Source: Heliocidaris tuberculata
Lineage: Eukaryota; Echinodermata; Echinoidea; Camarodonta; Echinometridae
Direction: 5' to 3'
DNA length: 64,000 nt
Assembly: GCA_025618425.1 (NCBI GenBank)
Contig: CM046842.1
Coordinates: 35,190,188-35,254,187, forward strand
Below are positions 44,840-55,219 of the stretch, piece by piece (the stretch's first letter is position 1; the number at the start of each line of letters is the position of its first letter). Under the pieces are notes generated by a model that had not been told where the DNA came from, searched no databases, and saw only the letters and a list, made by a program, of their open reading frames with translations. The position numbers were made by a program, and so were the translations under genes.

Positions 44840-45167
44840 GTGAGTATCATATTTACCAGAAACTATGATTACGTCATATTAACTGATAAATAAAATCCCA
44901 TTTTGATGCAATGCATTCTACGATGCATTACATGTACGTTGAGTGACGTGGTGCAGTCAGTACAGTGCACACGACTGAGCTTTTTACGGTTTAAGAAGAT
45001 GCAAACAAACGTAAAACTTGTGGAGAGTAGATTTTTTGTGTACGCCAATGTACTATGTAAGTGTAGGAAATGAAAATAATCCATTAATATTCCTCTTTTC
45101 CTAAATGAGGAAATGATAGGCCTAACTAAGGTCATTTCATTAACTATATTAAGTTTTCTCTCCCCTC

Positions 45168-45171
45168 CCCA

Positions 45172-45202
<31 letters not shown>

Positions 45203-45305
45203 TCTTTTTTTTCCTCTCTCTCCCTTCTCTCTCTCTCTCTCTCTCTCTCTATCTTAACCCCCCTCTCTCTTTCTCAATCTTTCTCAATCTCTCTCTCTCT
45301 CTTTG
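45168..45305. repeat. (CT)n tract within the inferred intron
   Basis: Two CT runs separated by a T-rich patch, immediately before the acceptor. They may act as a long pyrimidine tract. Confidence 0.85.
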
Positions 45306-45361
45306 TGTCTGTGTCATGAATTTTTCTTTGTTGCGTTCTGCAGGTCAATAATCTGATCAGC

Positions 45362-47137
45362 ATGGCATCTAAAATCAGCTCTTCACAAGACATCTGTGAA
45401 GGATACACCTGTAAGGCGATCTGCAAAGACTGTGCCTCCAAAGAGGGATGCATCGGGAAAGCAGGAAAGGATGGGCCTCTTCTGCATAGTAAGAAACATG
45501 ATGTAACCAAACTGTACTGTAAAATACATAGTGTAGCTGCATGTCAGGTATGCACCATAATAGATCAGCAGCAGCCTTGCGAAAAACAAGATGAAGAGGA
45601 TGCGATCAAGGAAAAGAAAGCAAAACTAAACGCTCTGAGAGAAAAGGCGAAGGACAGGTTACAGTTATGTCAAGTTTATTTAGATCAGATTTGCCAGTGT
45701 AGACAAAACACCGACGCCCATCTACAAGATTTAAAAGATGAAGTTGATTCGGTAGTCAACGAGGCGATGGAACAAGACAAAGACAGGGAACAGGAGGATG
45801 CTGCAAATATCAATCATGAGATTGATGAGAAGAATCGAAAACTGAAAGAGGGGATTCAGAAAATGAATGATAAGATACGAAAGAACAACGAGGAGAGAGA
45901 GAATCGACTAGGACTAAACCATACAAATGTAAAGGAAAGACGAGAAGCCATAGACAATAAACAGGGCAGTCTCCACGCTGATATTCAAAACATCACTGAA
46001 GAGATCAAGAGAAAAATTAGTGAGTTGGAGAAATCATGGCAAGATGACATGAAAGCCACAGAGAACACAATACAGACACTTGACACAGTACTCGAGGACG
46101 ATAAATATGTAGTCAAAGACGGGCATCGTGTGAACACATCAGTGGCCGAAGAACTAATGAAGCCACTGGATGAGGATGGGGTGAAACATGTCACTCGTAC
46201 TGTATCAGGTGTGAGGTTTGTGAAGGGTGCTGGGAAAGAAAAGTATAATGGGAGGATTGATGGGTATGATGGGGAGTGGAGGCTCATTGATACAATCAGT
46301 CTCAAAGATAACGTCACAAATCCGTCCAATGTAGGATGTATAGATGAATACAACGTGACCATCACTGATGAAGTATCAGGTAGTCCACATACATACATGT
46401 TAGATATGAACGCTAAACACATTCAGAGAGTGATAAAGAGTTGTGATACGTCATTTATTATATCCTGTGTATTGCTGAATGATGACAAGGTAGTATGTGG
46501 TAAATACTGTGAAGGTTGTACAAAAGACAGTTTGACTGGATGCATCAGTGTGTATGACAGACAGTGGAAGCTGATCAATGACGTCACAATACCAAGAAAC
46601 ACGACGAATGATGGCACATGGGTGGATGTTGCTGCTGACCAGGATGGGATGATCATCGCTGCTGAGGGGGGTCAGCCTAAGATCTACTTCATCAACCCAA
46701 CGGATGGTAAGATTATGAATACCATCACGTGTCAAGAGGATATAGCGATGCTTGGTGTCTTGTCATCAGGTCACATCATAACTCAACCCTGGCCAGTAGA
46801 TCACAGAGTGTTGATCATCGACAGAGACGGTGCTCAAAGGGAAATCCCCCACAGTGATGTAATCCAGAATGCCTGCATCGATCGTATGACGGACGACCTC
46901 TATGTCGTGACATCAGATGATACGTGTAAGACGTGTGTGATTGATCAGGTGATGAGAGGGGGTGATATGAAGAAGAGAAGAGTAGCATCATTCCCTCTAT
47001 CAAACAACTTGACTTTGCTTTACAAAAAGAATCATGTTCTGTCATCTCACGTGATGATGACGTCGTCAGGGAATCTGATAGCTTGCGATGGAGACAGCAT
47101 TCTCTTGTTCAAAAAGATTTTCACTATTGGATTTTGA
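45362..47137 (+). CDS. B-box-degenerate TRIM-related protein, copy 2
   Basis: 591 residues, start MASKISSSQDICEGYT, paralogous to 34017-35831 along its whole length. A 39-bp in-frame deletion removes 13 residues (copy 1 positions 21-33) between C17 and the next Cys pair, leaving CKAICKDC. Expected zinc ligands are also changed: copy 1 C56 is Ser43, H83 is Gln69, H89 is Lys75. H46, C53, H56, C61 and C64 remain. The coiled coil (about 80-270) and propeller-like blocks (YDGEWRLIDTI, YDRQWKLINDV, IYFINPTDGKIMNTI, LYVVTSDDTCKT) are intact. The open frame in spite of a weakened B-box suggests retained function without zinc-dependent assembly. A polyadenylation signal is at 47346-47351. Confidence 0.85.
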   Translation: MASKISSSQDICEGYTCKAICKDCASKEGCIGKAGKDGPLLHSKKHDVTKLYCKIHSVAACQVCTIIDQQQPCEKQDEEDAIKEKKAKLNALREKAKDRLQLCQVYLDQICQCRQNTDAHLQDLKDEVDSVVNEAMEQDKDREQEDAANINHEIDEKNRKLKEGIQKMNDKIRKNNEERENRLGLNHTNVKERREAIDNKQGSLHADIQNITEEIKRKISELEKSWQDDMKATENTIQTLDTVLEDDKYVVKDGHRVNTSVAEELMKPLDEDGVKHVTRTVSGVRFVKGAGKEKYNGRIDGYDGEWRLIDTISLKDNVTNPSNVGCIDEYNVTITDEVSGSPHTYMLDMNAKHIQRVIKSCDTSFIISCVLLNDDKVVCGKYCEGCTKDSLTGCISVYDRQWKLINDVTIPRNTTNDGTWVDVAADQDGMIIAAEGGQPKIYFINPTDGKIMNTITCQEDIAMLGVLSSGHIITQPWPVDHRVLIIDRDGAQREIPHSDVIQNACIDRMTDDLYVVTSDDTCKTCVIDQVMRGGDMKKRRVASFPLSNNLTLLYKKNHVLSSHVMMTSSGNLIACDGDSILLFKKIFTIGF

Positions 47138-47345
47138 AGTTTGATGTAAACCTTTTATATACATATTGCAAATATCATCACTCGAGTCCTCATAATATCA
47201 ATAAGTGTAATATAGAATGTATCCATATTAGCCGTCATCATGACTTTAACAGCGGTTGATCCAGTATTTCATTTTATTTCATTTTCAAGTAGACGACGCG
47301 ACCGTACGGGTACTGGAAAATCTTCCATGAAGTGGTGACTTTCCA

Positions 47346-47351
47346 AATAAA
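47346..47351 (+). terminator. Candidate polyadenylation signal of B-box copy 2
   Basis: AATAAA lies 209 bases after the stop codon. Copy 1 has no equivalent nearby before the satellite. Confidence 0.5.
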
Positions 47352-47734
47352 AAAAGTAAAAGCTGCTTTAGCCCACGTCCAGTAATCGCTGGAACAAAAG
47401 TGAACGAAGAAACGTTAAAGCTCATGTACAGTATTCGTAGCAGAAAGGAAATAGGAAAGAAACATATTAAATATAGTCTCATGTTGTTCTCCTTGTATCA
47501 GAAGATGTTTGTAAGAGATCATTAGGTATTCCATCTATGATTTCTGGTGAATTTCAGTGTAAATATCTGTAAGGGATGCTTGATCACTGCCACTATGCTA
47601 GGACCCTTCCACCCCGACGGCTCCCCGCACTGCAATCTTGGGGCTTCGCATACAGCATGTGTATCACTGTGGGTAGCTACTCATTTGTTTTACACGTGTG
47701 TCTACAGTGTATAGCACATGCTGCCTTTGTTGGG

Positions 47735-47764
47735 ATTTTACGTGCCGGGACAGGCACGTAAAAT
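47735..47764. other. Perfect 12-bp hairpin
   Basis: ATTTTACGTGCC and GGCACGTAAAAT pair around the loop GGGACA. A second, weaker inverted repeat (GCCTCTTA...TAAGAGGC) follows at 47773-47807. Role unknown. Confidence 0.75.
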
Positions 47765-47809
47765 TAGTTTTTGCCTCTTATTAGCTTAATATTAAACTTT
47801 AAGAGGCGA

Positions 47810-48525
47810 AATGTTCACAGTGTCTTAGTATTGCTAGTACCTTCTTATTTATCAACAAAAAAATTGAAGAAATCTGACGAAGAGCTTTTGAGGGCTTACC
47901 AAAACACTACATGACCTTTAAGCCCTTGACTACTAACTTGTTTTTTCCACTCGTGTCGATGTGGAAACCACTTTGGTTCCATGATGGGGTTAATCATTTT
48001 CGCAAAGCAATTGTGCGTTGCTAGCGTGGCTAAAGTTCGAGTTGACCATGAAGGTGGCCGCGACTGAGTCGTATAATTATGCTACAGTACTGCTTTGTAC
48101 AAAATCCTGCAAAAGTATAATACACGGCATTAAGTGCCGTGGGTGTCCACGCAGCGTGTGTGTTTTTCTTTTTCTGAAGTATATGAACCAACAAATGTTC
48201 TTATTCCTTATGCTTCTAATGCTATGGTCACAACGGATCGTGCGTGTTTTTGCCGCGGCTGCGATCGCCTGTGGGCCAACTCCTGCGATTTGTACGTCCT
48301 TCTTGTATCATGGTCTTAACCAACCATGCACCTGTCTGCATCTCCTATTGGGCTTCTTGCACCCTCCCCATAAACATACCCCTTCTTACCTCCAAGAACT
48401 CTCGAGGTGAACGTACAGCCCCGTACAGGTACCGTGCAACCAACGTTGAACATATCATATCAAAAAGCTGTAAGAATGAATTGAGCTCTTAAATTTAGTT
48501 ATTTATCAAGATAATTTATTGCACA
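47810..48525. other. Gene-free stretch with GC-rich patches
   Basis: Contains ACACGGCATTAAGTGCCGTG (48122-48141), a short palindrome. Overlapping plus-strand frames (48018-48492) have no recognisable domain and no conserved counterpart downstream of copy 1, so they are not called. Confidence 0.4.
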
Positions 48526-48529
48526 GGCG

Positions 48530-49400
48530 AATAACACGTGAAAACTGCATTTTATTGAGTATTTGTACAATTTCAAGTTGTTAATTTTTCATATGTTATG
48601 TCATATGTTACCTTTGATATGCATTTCTATAGAACAAATGCTATACTGACAATGAAATAAGTTGTACAGTTTTACCATTTATTACAAAACTACAAACATT
48701 ATAGACGCTCATTTTATGTAAATGTCAGTAACTACAATATTGCAATTAGCATTTGTAAGATTCAGATGTATGTTTTTATTAATTTTCCATATGAGACATG
48801 TAGATTTGTTTTCTTGACTGAACAAAATGTTATAGTGGTTCGAGTTGCACTATTTTGTTATCTATCAAAAGACTATTCCCAATTCAAGTATGCTTATATT
48901 ATGTGAATAGCTGCAATATAAGAAGTGTTTTTATGATTCAGATTTGTTGATTTTTCATTTTGCTATGAGCTGAACGTTAACCTTTGATATACATGTATAT
49001 TTTAGATAGAAGAAATGCTATAACAATAAAACAGGATGCATAGTTTTGTCATTTGTCAATAGACTAATACAAACACTCATAATATGTATGTAAATAGCTG
49101 CACTGTATTGAGTATTTGGGACATTCAAATTTGTTGGTTTTGTTTTTGCGTGTTTGCTATGATATGTATTTGTAATGTTTGTTAATGGTTTATATGATAT
49201 TTTTATAGAAAAATGGTCTAGGATTGAAATAGACACACTCAAAACCTGTAAATAGCTGCATTACTACTATATGGAGTACATGTATTTGTGAGATTCAAAT
49301 TTGACGATATTTCACATTTTGCTACAAGACATATTAATCTCTGTTATGTATTTTTATTCCATTCTTGGTAAAATAAATGTTATGTTATGTAATCTCTTAT
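48530..49400. repeat. Degenerate tandem repeat, five units of about 185 bp
   Basis: GTAAATAGCTGCA or close variants occur at about 48537, 48719, 48902, 49089 and 49246. They are followed by TGAGTATTTGTAAGATTCA, ATTTGTTGATTTTTCATTTTGCTA and, about 100 bp on, ATAGAACAAATGCTATA. Old and AT-rich. Confidence 0.75.
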
Positions 49401-49484
49401 TATGTCAAGAGATTACAAATAATCCACACGTTAATAGAATGTAATTTTTGTATCCATCACGCCACTGTACACTTTACACAAGAA

Positions 49485-50048
49485 AATAACTTGTAATAAA
49501 CTGTTTATGGAGTATTTATAATATTCTAATTCATTGACATATCTTTCCCAATTTTGTCAGGATACATGTTTTTCTTTAATATTCTTTTTCAATTAATAGA
49601 ACAAGGTAAACAACGCTGCTTCTTTTATTTGTCAGTTACATTCTTTCTTCTTTTTTTTTTTGCTGATTTGGTTTTTTTTTTTGTGTGTGTGTGTGTTTGT
49701 GTGTTTTTCTTAAATTTTGATGGGTTTTTCCTGTATTTTTCCTGTATTTTTTTTCTCAGTGTTCTTGATTATTCTGTATGAATTATGAAATGTACAATAT
49801 AATTTCTATCACTGAATTTTTGGCATGTGAAATCTTTTTTTTTAAAGAAAATGTATGCTATAACAATGCGATTAGTTTTACAGTTTGCTTATCTATATTT
49901 CGGCAGTGTAGTCAATGTAATTTGCTTCTAAAGGGGTGGGAACATGTAGACAGGCAAAAAGAAAGAAAGAAACTGAGCAATTAGCAAGTCTATGTAATTT
50001 GATTCTAAAAAGATTATTAGTAGTAGAATTAGTATAGTAGTAGTAGTA

Positions 50049-50088
<40 letters not shown>

Positions 50089-50115
50089 TATCTCCGATCT
50101 CTATCAGTTAACATC
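49485..50115. repeat. 3' flank of the duplicated gene unit, copy B
   Basis: Collinear with 38455-39015: TAACTTGTAATAAACTGTTTATG, CAATTAATAGAACAAGG, AACGCTGCTTCTTTT, CAGTGTAGTCAATGTAATT, ATTAGCAAGTC. It ends in GT/GA repeats and CTCTATCAGTTAACATCTAT, the same tandem as at 39000 and 39365. Confidence 0.75.
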
Positions 50116-50224
50116 TATCAGTAGGATATAGAAATGATCTATGAACATATCAATAACCGATGCACATGATCGAGCACGAATATTCACCTTATACATGGTT
50201 TATTCATGAACTAGTTTTCACTTT

Positions 50225-50348
50225 CACGGTAAAAGGCTTTATGTATCACTTTGCTTACAACGCTGTGGCTTGTATTTCTTCGAGGTTTTTCATCTCTCAT
50301 TTTTTTTCAACGTTTGACAACAGAACCCTTCTCTTCTAGACAGTGAGT
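50225..50348 (+). promoter_or_regulatory. Orphan third copy of the B-box promoter/first exon
   Basis: GCTTACAACGCTGTGGCTTGT, then GACAACAGAACCCTTC and GACA|GTGAGTATCGTATTAACC parallel 44757-44857, including the donor GTGAGT at 50343. The TATA position is degenerate (TTTATGTAT). No GTCAATAATCTGATCAGC acceptor exon follows before the window ends. Confidence 0.6.
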
Positions 50349-50349
50349 A

Positions 50350-51530
50350 TCGTATTAACCATATACTTATTGTAATTATGCTACAAATAATGAACAATTA
50401 CATTCTGGTGATCTTAATGTATTAAATTGTAATATGATGGACGGCCAGTAGACTAATTTTGAAGCTCTAAAGGGCTGTAAAAAGTAAGTATGCTAAGTAA
50501 TAAATTGTATTGAGCTCTTTTATATTTCATTGTGACAGGTATCACTAAGCTGGTGAACAATGATAAAATATGGTTGCCATGGTCACCTATTGAAAAAAAA
50601 TATCTATGCAATGTTCAATGTAGAATTGTAGAGTTAGAAATGGGTTTCTTGACTTTTCGGTAGTCTTTTGTCATTTCTCTCTAAACTAACTGATTTTTGA
50701 CAATTTCTTTGAACTTCGAGTGTTAGCCAAGTACGTTGACTTCCCTGTCATATACATGCAATTTTAAATCAGGCTTAACTTTTGTTAAGGTCACACCAGG
50801 CGTCATTTTCTGACGTCAGGACCGCGTCGGTGACGGCTAGGGTCTTGTGAATGTCATAAAAGAGTGATATCGCTTAAAAAGTGATTGCAAAATGAACAGT
50901 TTAAACAATACTTTTGACGCAAATGGTCATGATAAAAATAATGACGCAATCGAAATGACGCATCGTGGAGACGGGCTTAAGAGGTGCGAAAACTTTTTGT
51001 CACGACCAGACATTTGGGCGTCAAGGATGGACACTTACACATCGCGTGTGTTCCTGTTTGATCTCGAAAATACTTTTTGCTGTTTTTTGAAAAATCACGT
51101 TTCTTTACTATTTAAGTAAAACTTACGTTTGAATGAGACCTACATACTTGGGAAGAAGTATGAGGTGGTGTGTCATTTAATGTAAACATGTTCCATGACT
51201 ATGATGATGATGATGATTATGAAAATAATGATGGTGATATATGATGATTATGATGATGATGACGACCATGGTGATGATAATGAATGTGAGATTCAAGTTA
51301 ATGATCTGCAAATGCGCATACAGTATTCGACGCGTCCCCTGAGCATGATCTGACCAATGCCGTGATGTGTAATATATCGCACGCAACTAGGAATTTAAGT
51401 GCGATTTTAAATCAAAATTAACTCTTTGCGAAATGAAATAACAGACAAATCAAAGGAGAACTTTCAACCTTATTGCAATTACATAATGCAGACTACATTT
51501 CATTTGTAGAGAGAAAAAAAAAATGAAAGA
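50350..51530. other. Gene-free stretch
   Basis: AT-rich with a GAT/ATG microsatellite at 51200-51290 and a short run of CpG-containing text at 50795-50845. No gene recognised. Confidence 0.4.
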
Positions 51531-51534
51531 AATA

Positions 51535-52130
51535 CTGGGTGGCCCATAAAAAAGGACTAGCATACTTCCAATAATGTGGGGTCAAATTTACTGGTTCCAG
51601 CGGAAGGAGCATCTTTTTACCTAATGATAGCAAGACTGACATATTTGGTCGAGGGGTTTTTGTTTTATAGGGAGGATTTTGTGACGCAAGGTAGGCGCTC
51701 AAAATGTTCCAGTATCAATTAAACTGTTTAAAAGACGATCGTCTTGTGTGTTCGTAGTAATCAACACTTTCTCAATGTGCGTATAGCACTTCTATAAATA
51801 TAATCACGCTAACATGTAGGCTATTCATAATGTTTTGTGTGGAATGTTATTTTCATGATTTTGGTGTTCAATCTGACATTTATTACAGCTTGTCCAAAGC
51901 TCAGGCATATACCATTTCGAAAACTGCACAATGATACGTTATTTTCTGCAAGGAGCATGCCAGTGGATGTCTTCAAAATTGTTTCACAAAAATGCATCTA
52001 GAATTGTAAAAAAATACTCAACCAATATTGTTTTGGTTAATTTGGTATCGCTTTTCTTCTAAAAATATTCCGGTGAGATTCGCCCTGCATTACTGGAAGT
52101 ATGCTAGTCCATTTTATTGGGGCCACCCTG
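51535..52130. mobile_element. Mariner-type MITE, 596 bp
   Basis: Ends CTGGGTGGCCCATAAAAAAG and TTTTATTGGGGCCACCCTG are inverted, continuing inward with GACTAGCATACTTCCA on both arms (about 42 bp). TA flanks at 51533-51534 and 52131-52132. CAGGGTGGCC-like ends plus TA are standard for mariner. No transposase ORF. Confidence 0.88.
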
Positions 52131-52379
52131 TAGAAGAGGTTTCATTTCTAACATTTTAGTGGTTTCATTGGTTCCATTAAGTCTACCACCAAGGCATTAT
52201 TATGGTACATTTTAGGGCCTATACAGCCTTACAGCACAGATCAAACAGTTTCACCCCCTTTTTTGTGGGGGGAGGGGATGTGGATCTATAGTCTATACAA
52301 GTCATAGGTGTGATGACGATTGATTTTGTATCATAAAGTTGCTTTTTACTTCCGCAAGTTGCAGTACATTTCCTTTAGT

Positions 52380-52850
52380 CTGGGAGCCTGTCCCGAAATA
52401 GTCACCCCATTTTGCCCGTAAGATTTGACCCCGTAAAGTTACTTAGACCATCTAAGTCATTGACAAAAAGGTTGTCAGCCTGACTGTAGCGGCCGGGGTT
52501 TAGCCCCCAGAGCCCCCAAAAGAGACCCAAAGTCGGGTCGATTTCACCCCATCTCCCCCATGCACCAAACTTTGTCAGTAGGAAGCAGTATGACTGGACA
52601 TTACAAAACACAAAAAACTGACAAAAATTTCCGTCGGGATGGGGTGTCAGACGGCCCCTAAAACTTGGGGTAAAATTTTCCCCTTGAAGCCCAAGGACCA
52701 AATTTTGTCAGAAGGAAGAGTTATGGATGTACATTCCAAAAATATAAAAACTGACAAAATTGTCCATCGGGAAGGGGGTGTCAGACCCCCTGAAATGAAA
52801 ACCCCAAAATGCCCTTTGACAACGCTTTTGCCCCCCCCCCCCCACAATGC
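52380..52850. repeat. Tandem repeat, about 130-bp unit, 2-3 units
   Basis: CACCAAACTTTGTCAGTAGGAAG (52562) and GACCAAATTTTGTCAGAAGGAAG (52695) start units with CATTACAAAA/CATTCCAAAA, AACTGACAAAA and TCGGGATGGGGTGTCAGAC. A partial unit lies before 52560. It ends in poly-C at 52832-52844. Confidence 0.8.
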
Positions 52851-53294
52851 TCTGTATGTAAAGAAAAACCAATATCTTACCTTCTGACTATGATCATTCA
52901 AAAGCTTTTTATTCAATTCACTTTAGATTTTCATAACATAATTTTGAGTATAATAATCTTCTTGAGGTGCAATTTGGTGTTAATTGGTCTTTTGATTAAT
53001 AACTTATTAAATTGCAAAAAATGTATTGCTTTCTCAAAGGTAGCCAAAAAATATTGTCAGGATTATGTAAACACACCCATTGTCCATCTTCACCTGTTTG
53101 ACAAGGCTTAATAGAAGAGCTTTACAGGTATCTGTGGTATGTGACTGTCAGGCTAAAGTGTACTATTCATGTGTTAATTGCACAGATACCAAGCAAGCTT
53201 CTCTATTATGCCTTGTCAGATGGTTAATGGTTGCATTTCAGTCATGGACGTTTCCTTTTACCTGTTGACTACTGTGTTCTCTCAGTCCAATAGA

Positions 53295-53325
<31 letters not shown>

Positions 53326-53570
53326 TGTTTCACAAAGAGTTAAGTTTGACTGAAAGTCGAACTTAAATTCCTAATTTGATATTAGTGTGGACACACACAT
53401 AAAGTTCTATTCACTGAAGTTATACTTGCAAACCATGTTGATTTGAGAGCTGAACATTTCATTCGACAATTATCAATAATTCAAACTACTACCATCAAAC
53501 CTTCGTCTCAATTCTTGAAATGTATTATTCTTTTTTACATGTCCATTCTACAAATCAAGTTGTTTTAAAG
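52851..53570. other. Gene-free stretch with poly-G and MITE-like start
   Basis: A poly-G run of about 22 at 53304 precedes GTGTTTCACAAAGAGTTAAG, a sequence resembling the terminal part of the element at 7650. No matching right end. Confidence 0.4.
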
Positions 53571-53579
53571 GCCAAGTCA

Positions 53580-54553
53580 CACTAATATCAAGTTGCTTTG
53601 AATAAATAGAATAAAATTAAACAAGCATAACAGTGAAAATTTACTGAAATTGGATGTAAAATAAGAAAGTTACGGCATTTTGAAGTTTTGCATTATTTCA
53701 TGAAACAGTGATATGCATAACATGGGCGGTAGCAAATGAGTGAACCGCTGATGTCGCACACCTTATGTATTTTTTTCATAAGAAATTTCAAATATTTCAA
53801 TTTTTATGTATGTGATAATAAAGAATCTCTCCCTTTTATCAAAATAAGTTACAATAATGATGATTTTATATATTCCACAAGGAGTCAAACCATATTTTAT
53901 ATTATTGAAGCAAACAACTGAAATATATGATATTTCATATAATAAAATACATAAGGAAAAGTGGATTCTAGGACAACTACCCCCTAGACAACTACCCCCC
54001 GGACAACTACCCCCCGGAAAACCACCCCCTGGACGACTACCCCCTAGGACATCTACCCCCCAGGACAACTACCCCCCAGGACAACTACCCCCCAGGACAA
54101 TTACCCCCAGGACAATTTTTCCGGGGGTAGCTGTCCAGGGGGTAGTTGTTCGGGGGGTAGTTGTCCGGGGGTAATTGTCCTTGGGGTAGTTGTCCTAAGG
54201 GGTAATTGTCCTGGGGGGTAGTTGTCCTGGGGGGTAGTTGTCCTAGGGGGTAGTTGTCCTGGGGGGTAGTTGTCCTAGGGGGGTAGTCGTCCAGGGGGTG
54301 GTTTTCCGGGGGGTGGTTTTCCGGGGGGTAATTGTCCAGGGGGTAGTTGTCCGGATACGGGAAAAGTGAGTGTGTGACATCGGTTCACTCATTTGCATAC
54401 CGCCCATGTTATACATATATTCACTGTTTCAAGAAATAATACAAAACTTTAAAATGCTGTAACTTTCTTATTCTACGTCCGATTTCAATAAAATTTTCAC
54501 TGTTATGCTTGTTTAATTTTACTCTATCTATTCAAATCAACTTGATATTAGGA
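53580..54553. mobile_element. Foldback element with inverted minisatellite core
   Basis: Arms of about 190 bp: 53580-53765 (ACTAATATCAAGTTG..., AAGCATAACAGTGAAAATTT, ATGGGCGGTA, AAATGAGTGAACCG) mirror 54365-54553. Between them, units of 15-17 bp GGACAACTACCCCCC run forward (53970-54115), then flip at about 54118 to GGGGGTAGTTGTCC (to 54350). The whole can fold into one long hairpin. No coding sequence. Confidence 0.9.
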
Positions 54554-54603
54554 TACAGGGGATCCAGGGGGCACGTGGCCCTTACACCCCCCCCCCCCCT
54601 TAA

Positions 54604-55214
54604 AGGGACAAGCAAATGAGCTGACATGTGTGACCGTGGGCGTGTCTACAACCACGGTACATACCAATCAGCGGTGAGGAATAGCTGAACTCTATCTGAC
54701 CTCCAGCTCTACATACATCCCAGTGTATGCTGATTGCAAGCTGTTGTGTTGGTCAGTGGTCAGTGGCAGTGCCGTGGTGTGTACTGCGTGTAATACACAC
54801 ACACATACTGACCTTATGTCAGAGGTGTCACTCAGAATTGTCAGCAGCCAAAGTGCAAATCCTTTCCAGACGTTGGGTATAACTGAAAATAACATGAAAC
54901 ACACTTCAAACGGTTTATTATGATAAGACAACCTGCAATGAGCCTATATGGGTTAGAATGGGGCTGGAAGTGCCGTTTTTGCTCACAGTTCTAGTGACCA
55001 GTCGTTTTTTAATCAGTTCAGTAGGTGTACTGTACAGACGTAGGCTTGAAGTTGTATCATGATCCTGAGAGTTGTACAGAGTCTATGAATGTGGTATAAA
55101 GGGAGAGGTCGCTTAACCCTCGGCAGTTCGGGCAGTTCGGTCAACTTCGTATGATCTAATTTTATGGCCTTCAGTCCGATGCAAACACACATAGGATCCC
55201 AATTGCTAGTCCCT
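54604..55214. mobile_element. TTAA-flanked MITE, 611 bp
   Basis: Begins AGGGACAAGCAA and ends TTGCTAGTCCCT, with TTAA on both sides (54600-54603 and 55215-55218). Kolobok- or piggyBac-type by target. The core carries CA repeats near 54796. No ORF of transposase type. Confidence 0.8.
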
Positions 55215-55219
55215 TTAAG

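Noticed and set aside
48018..48492. Small plus-strand frames of 61-130 codons
   Set aside because: Three frames overlap, none has a domain, and there is no counterpart after copy 1.
53970..54355. G-quadruplex/telomere-like array
   Set aside because: The unit GGACAACTACCCCCC does not match any telomere repeat, and it is flanked by inverted arms of a foldback element.
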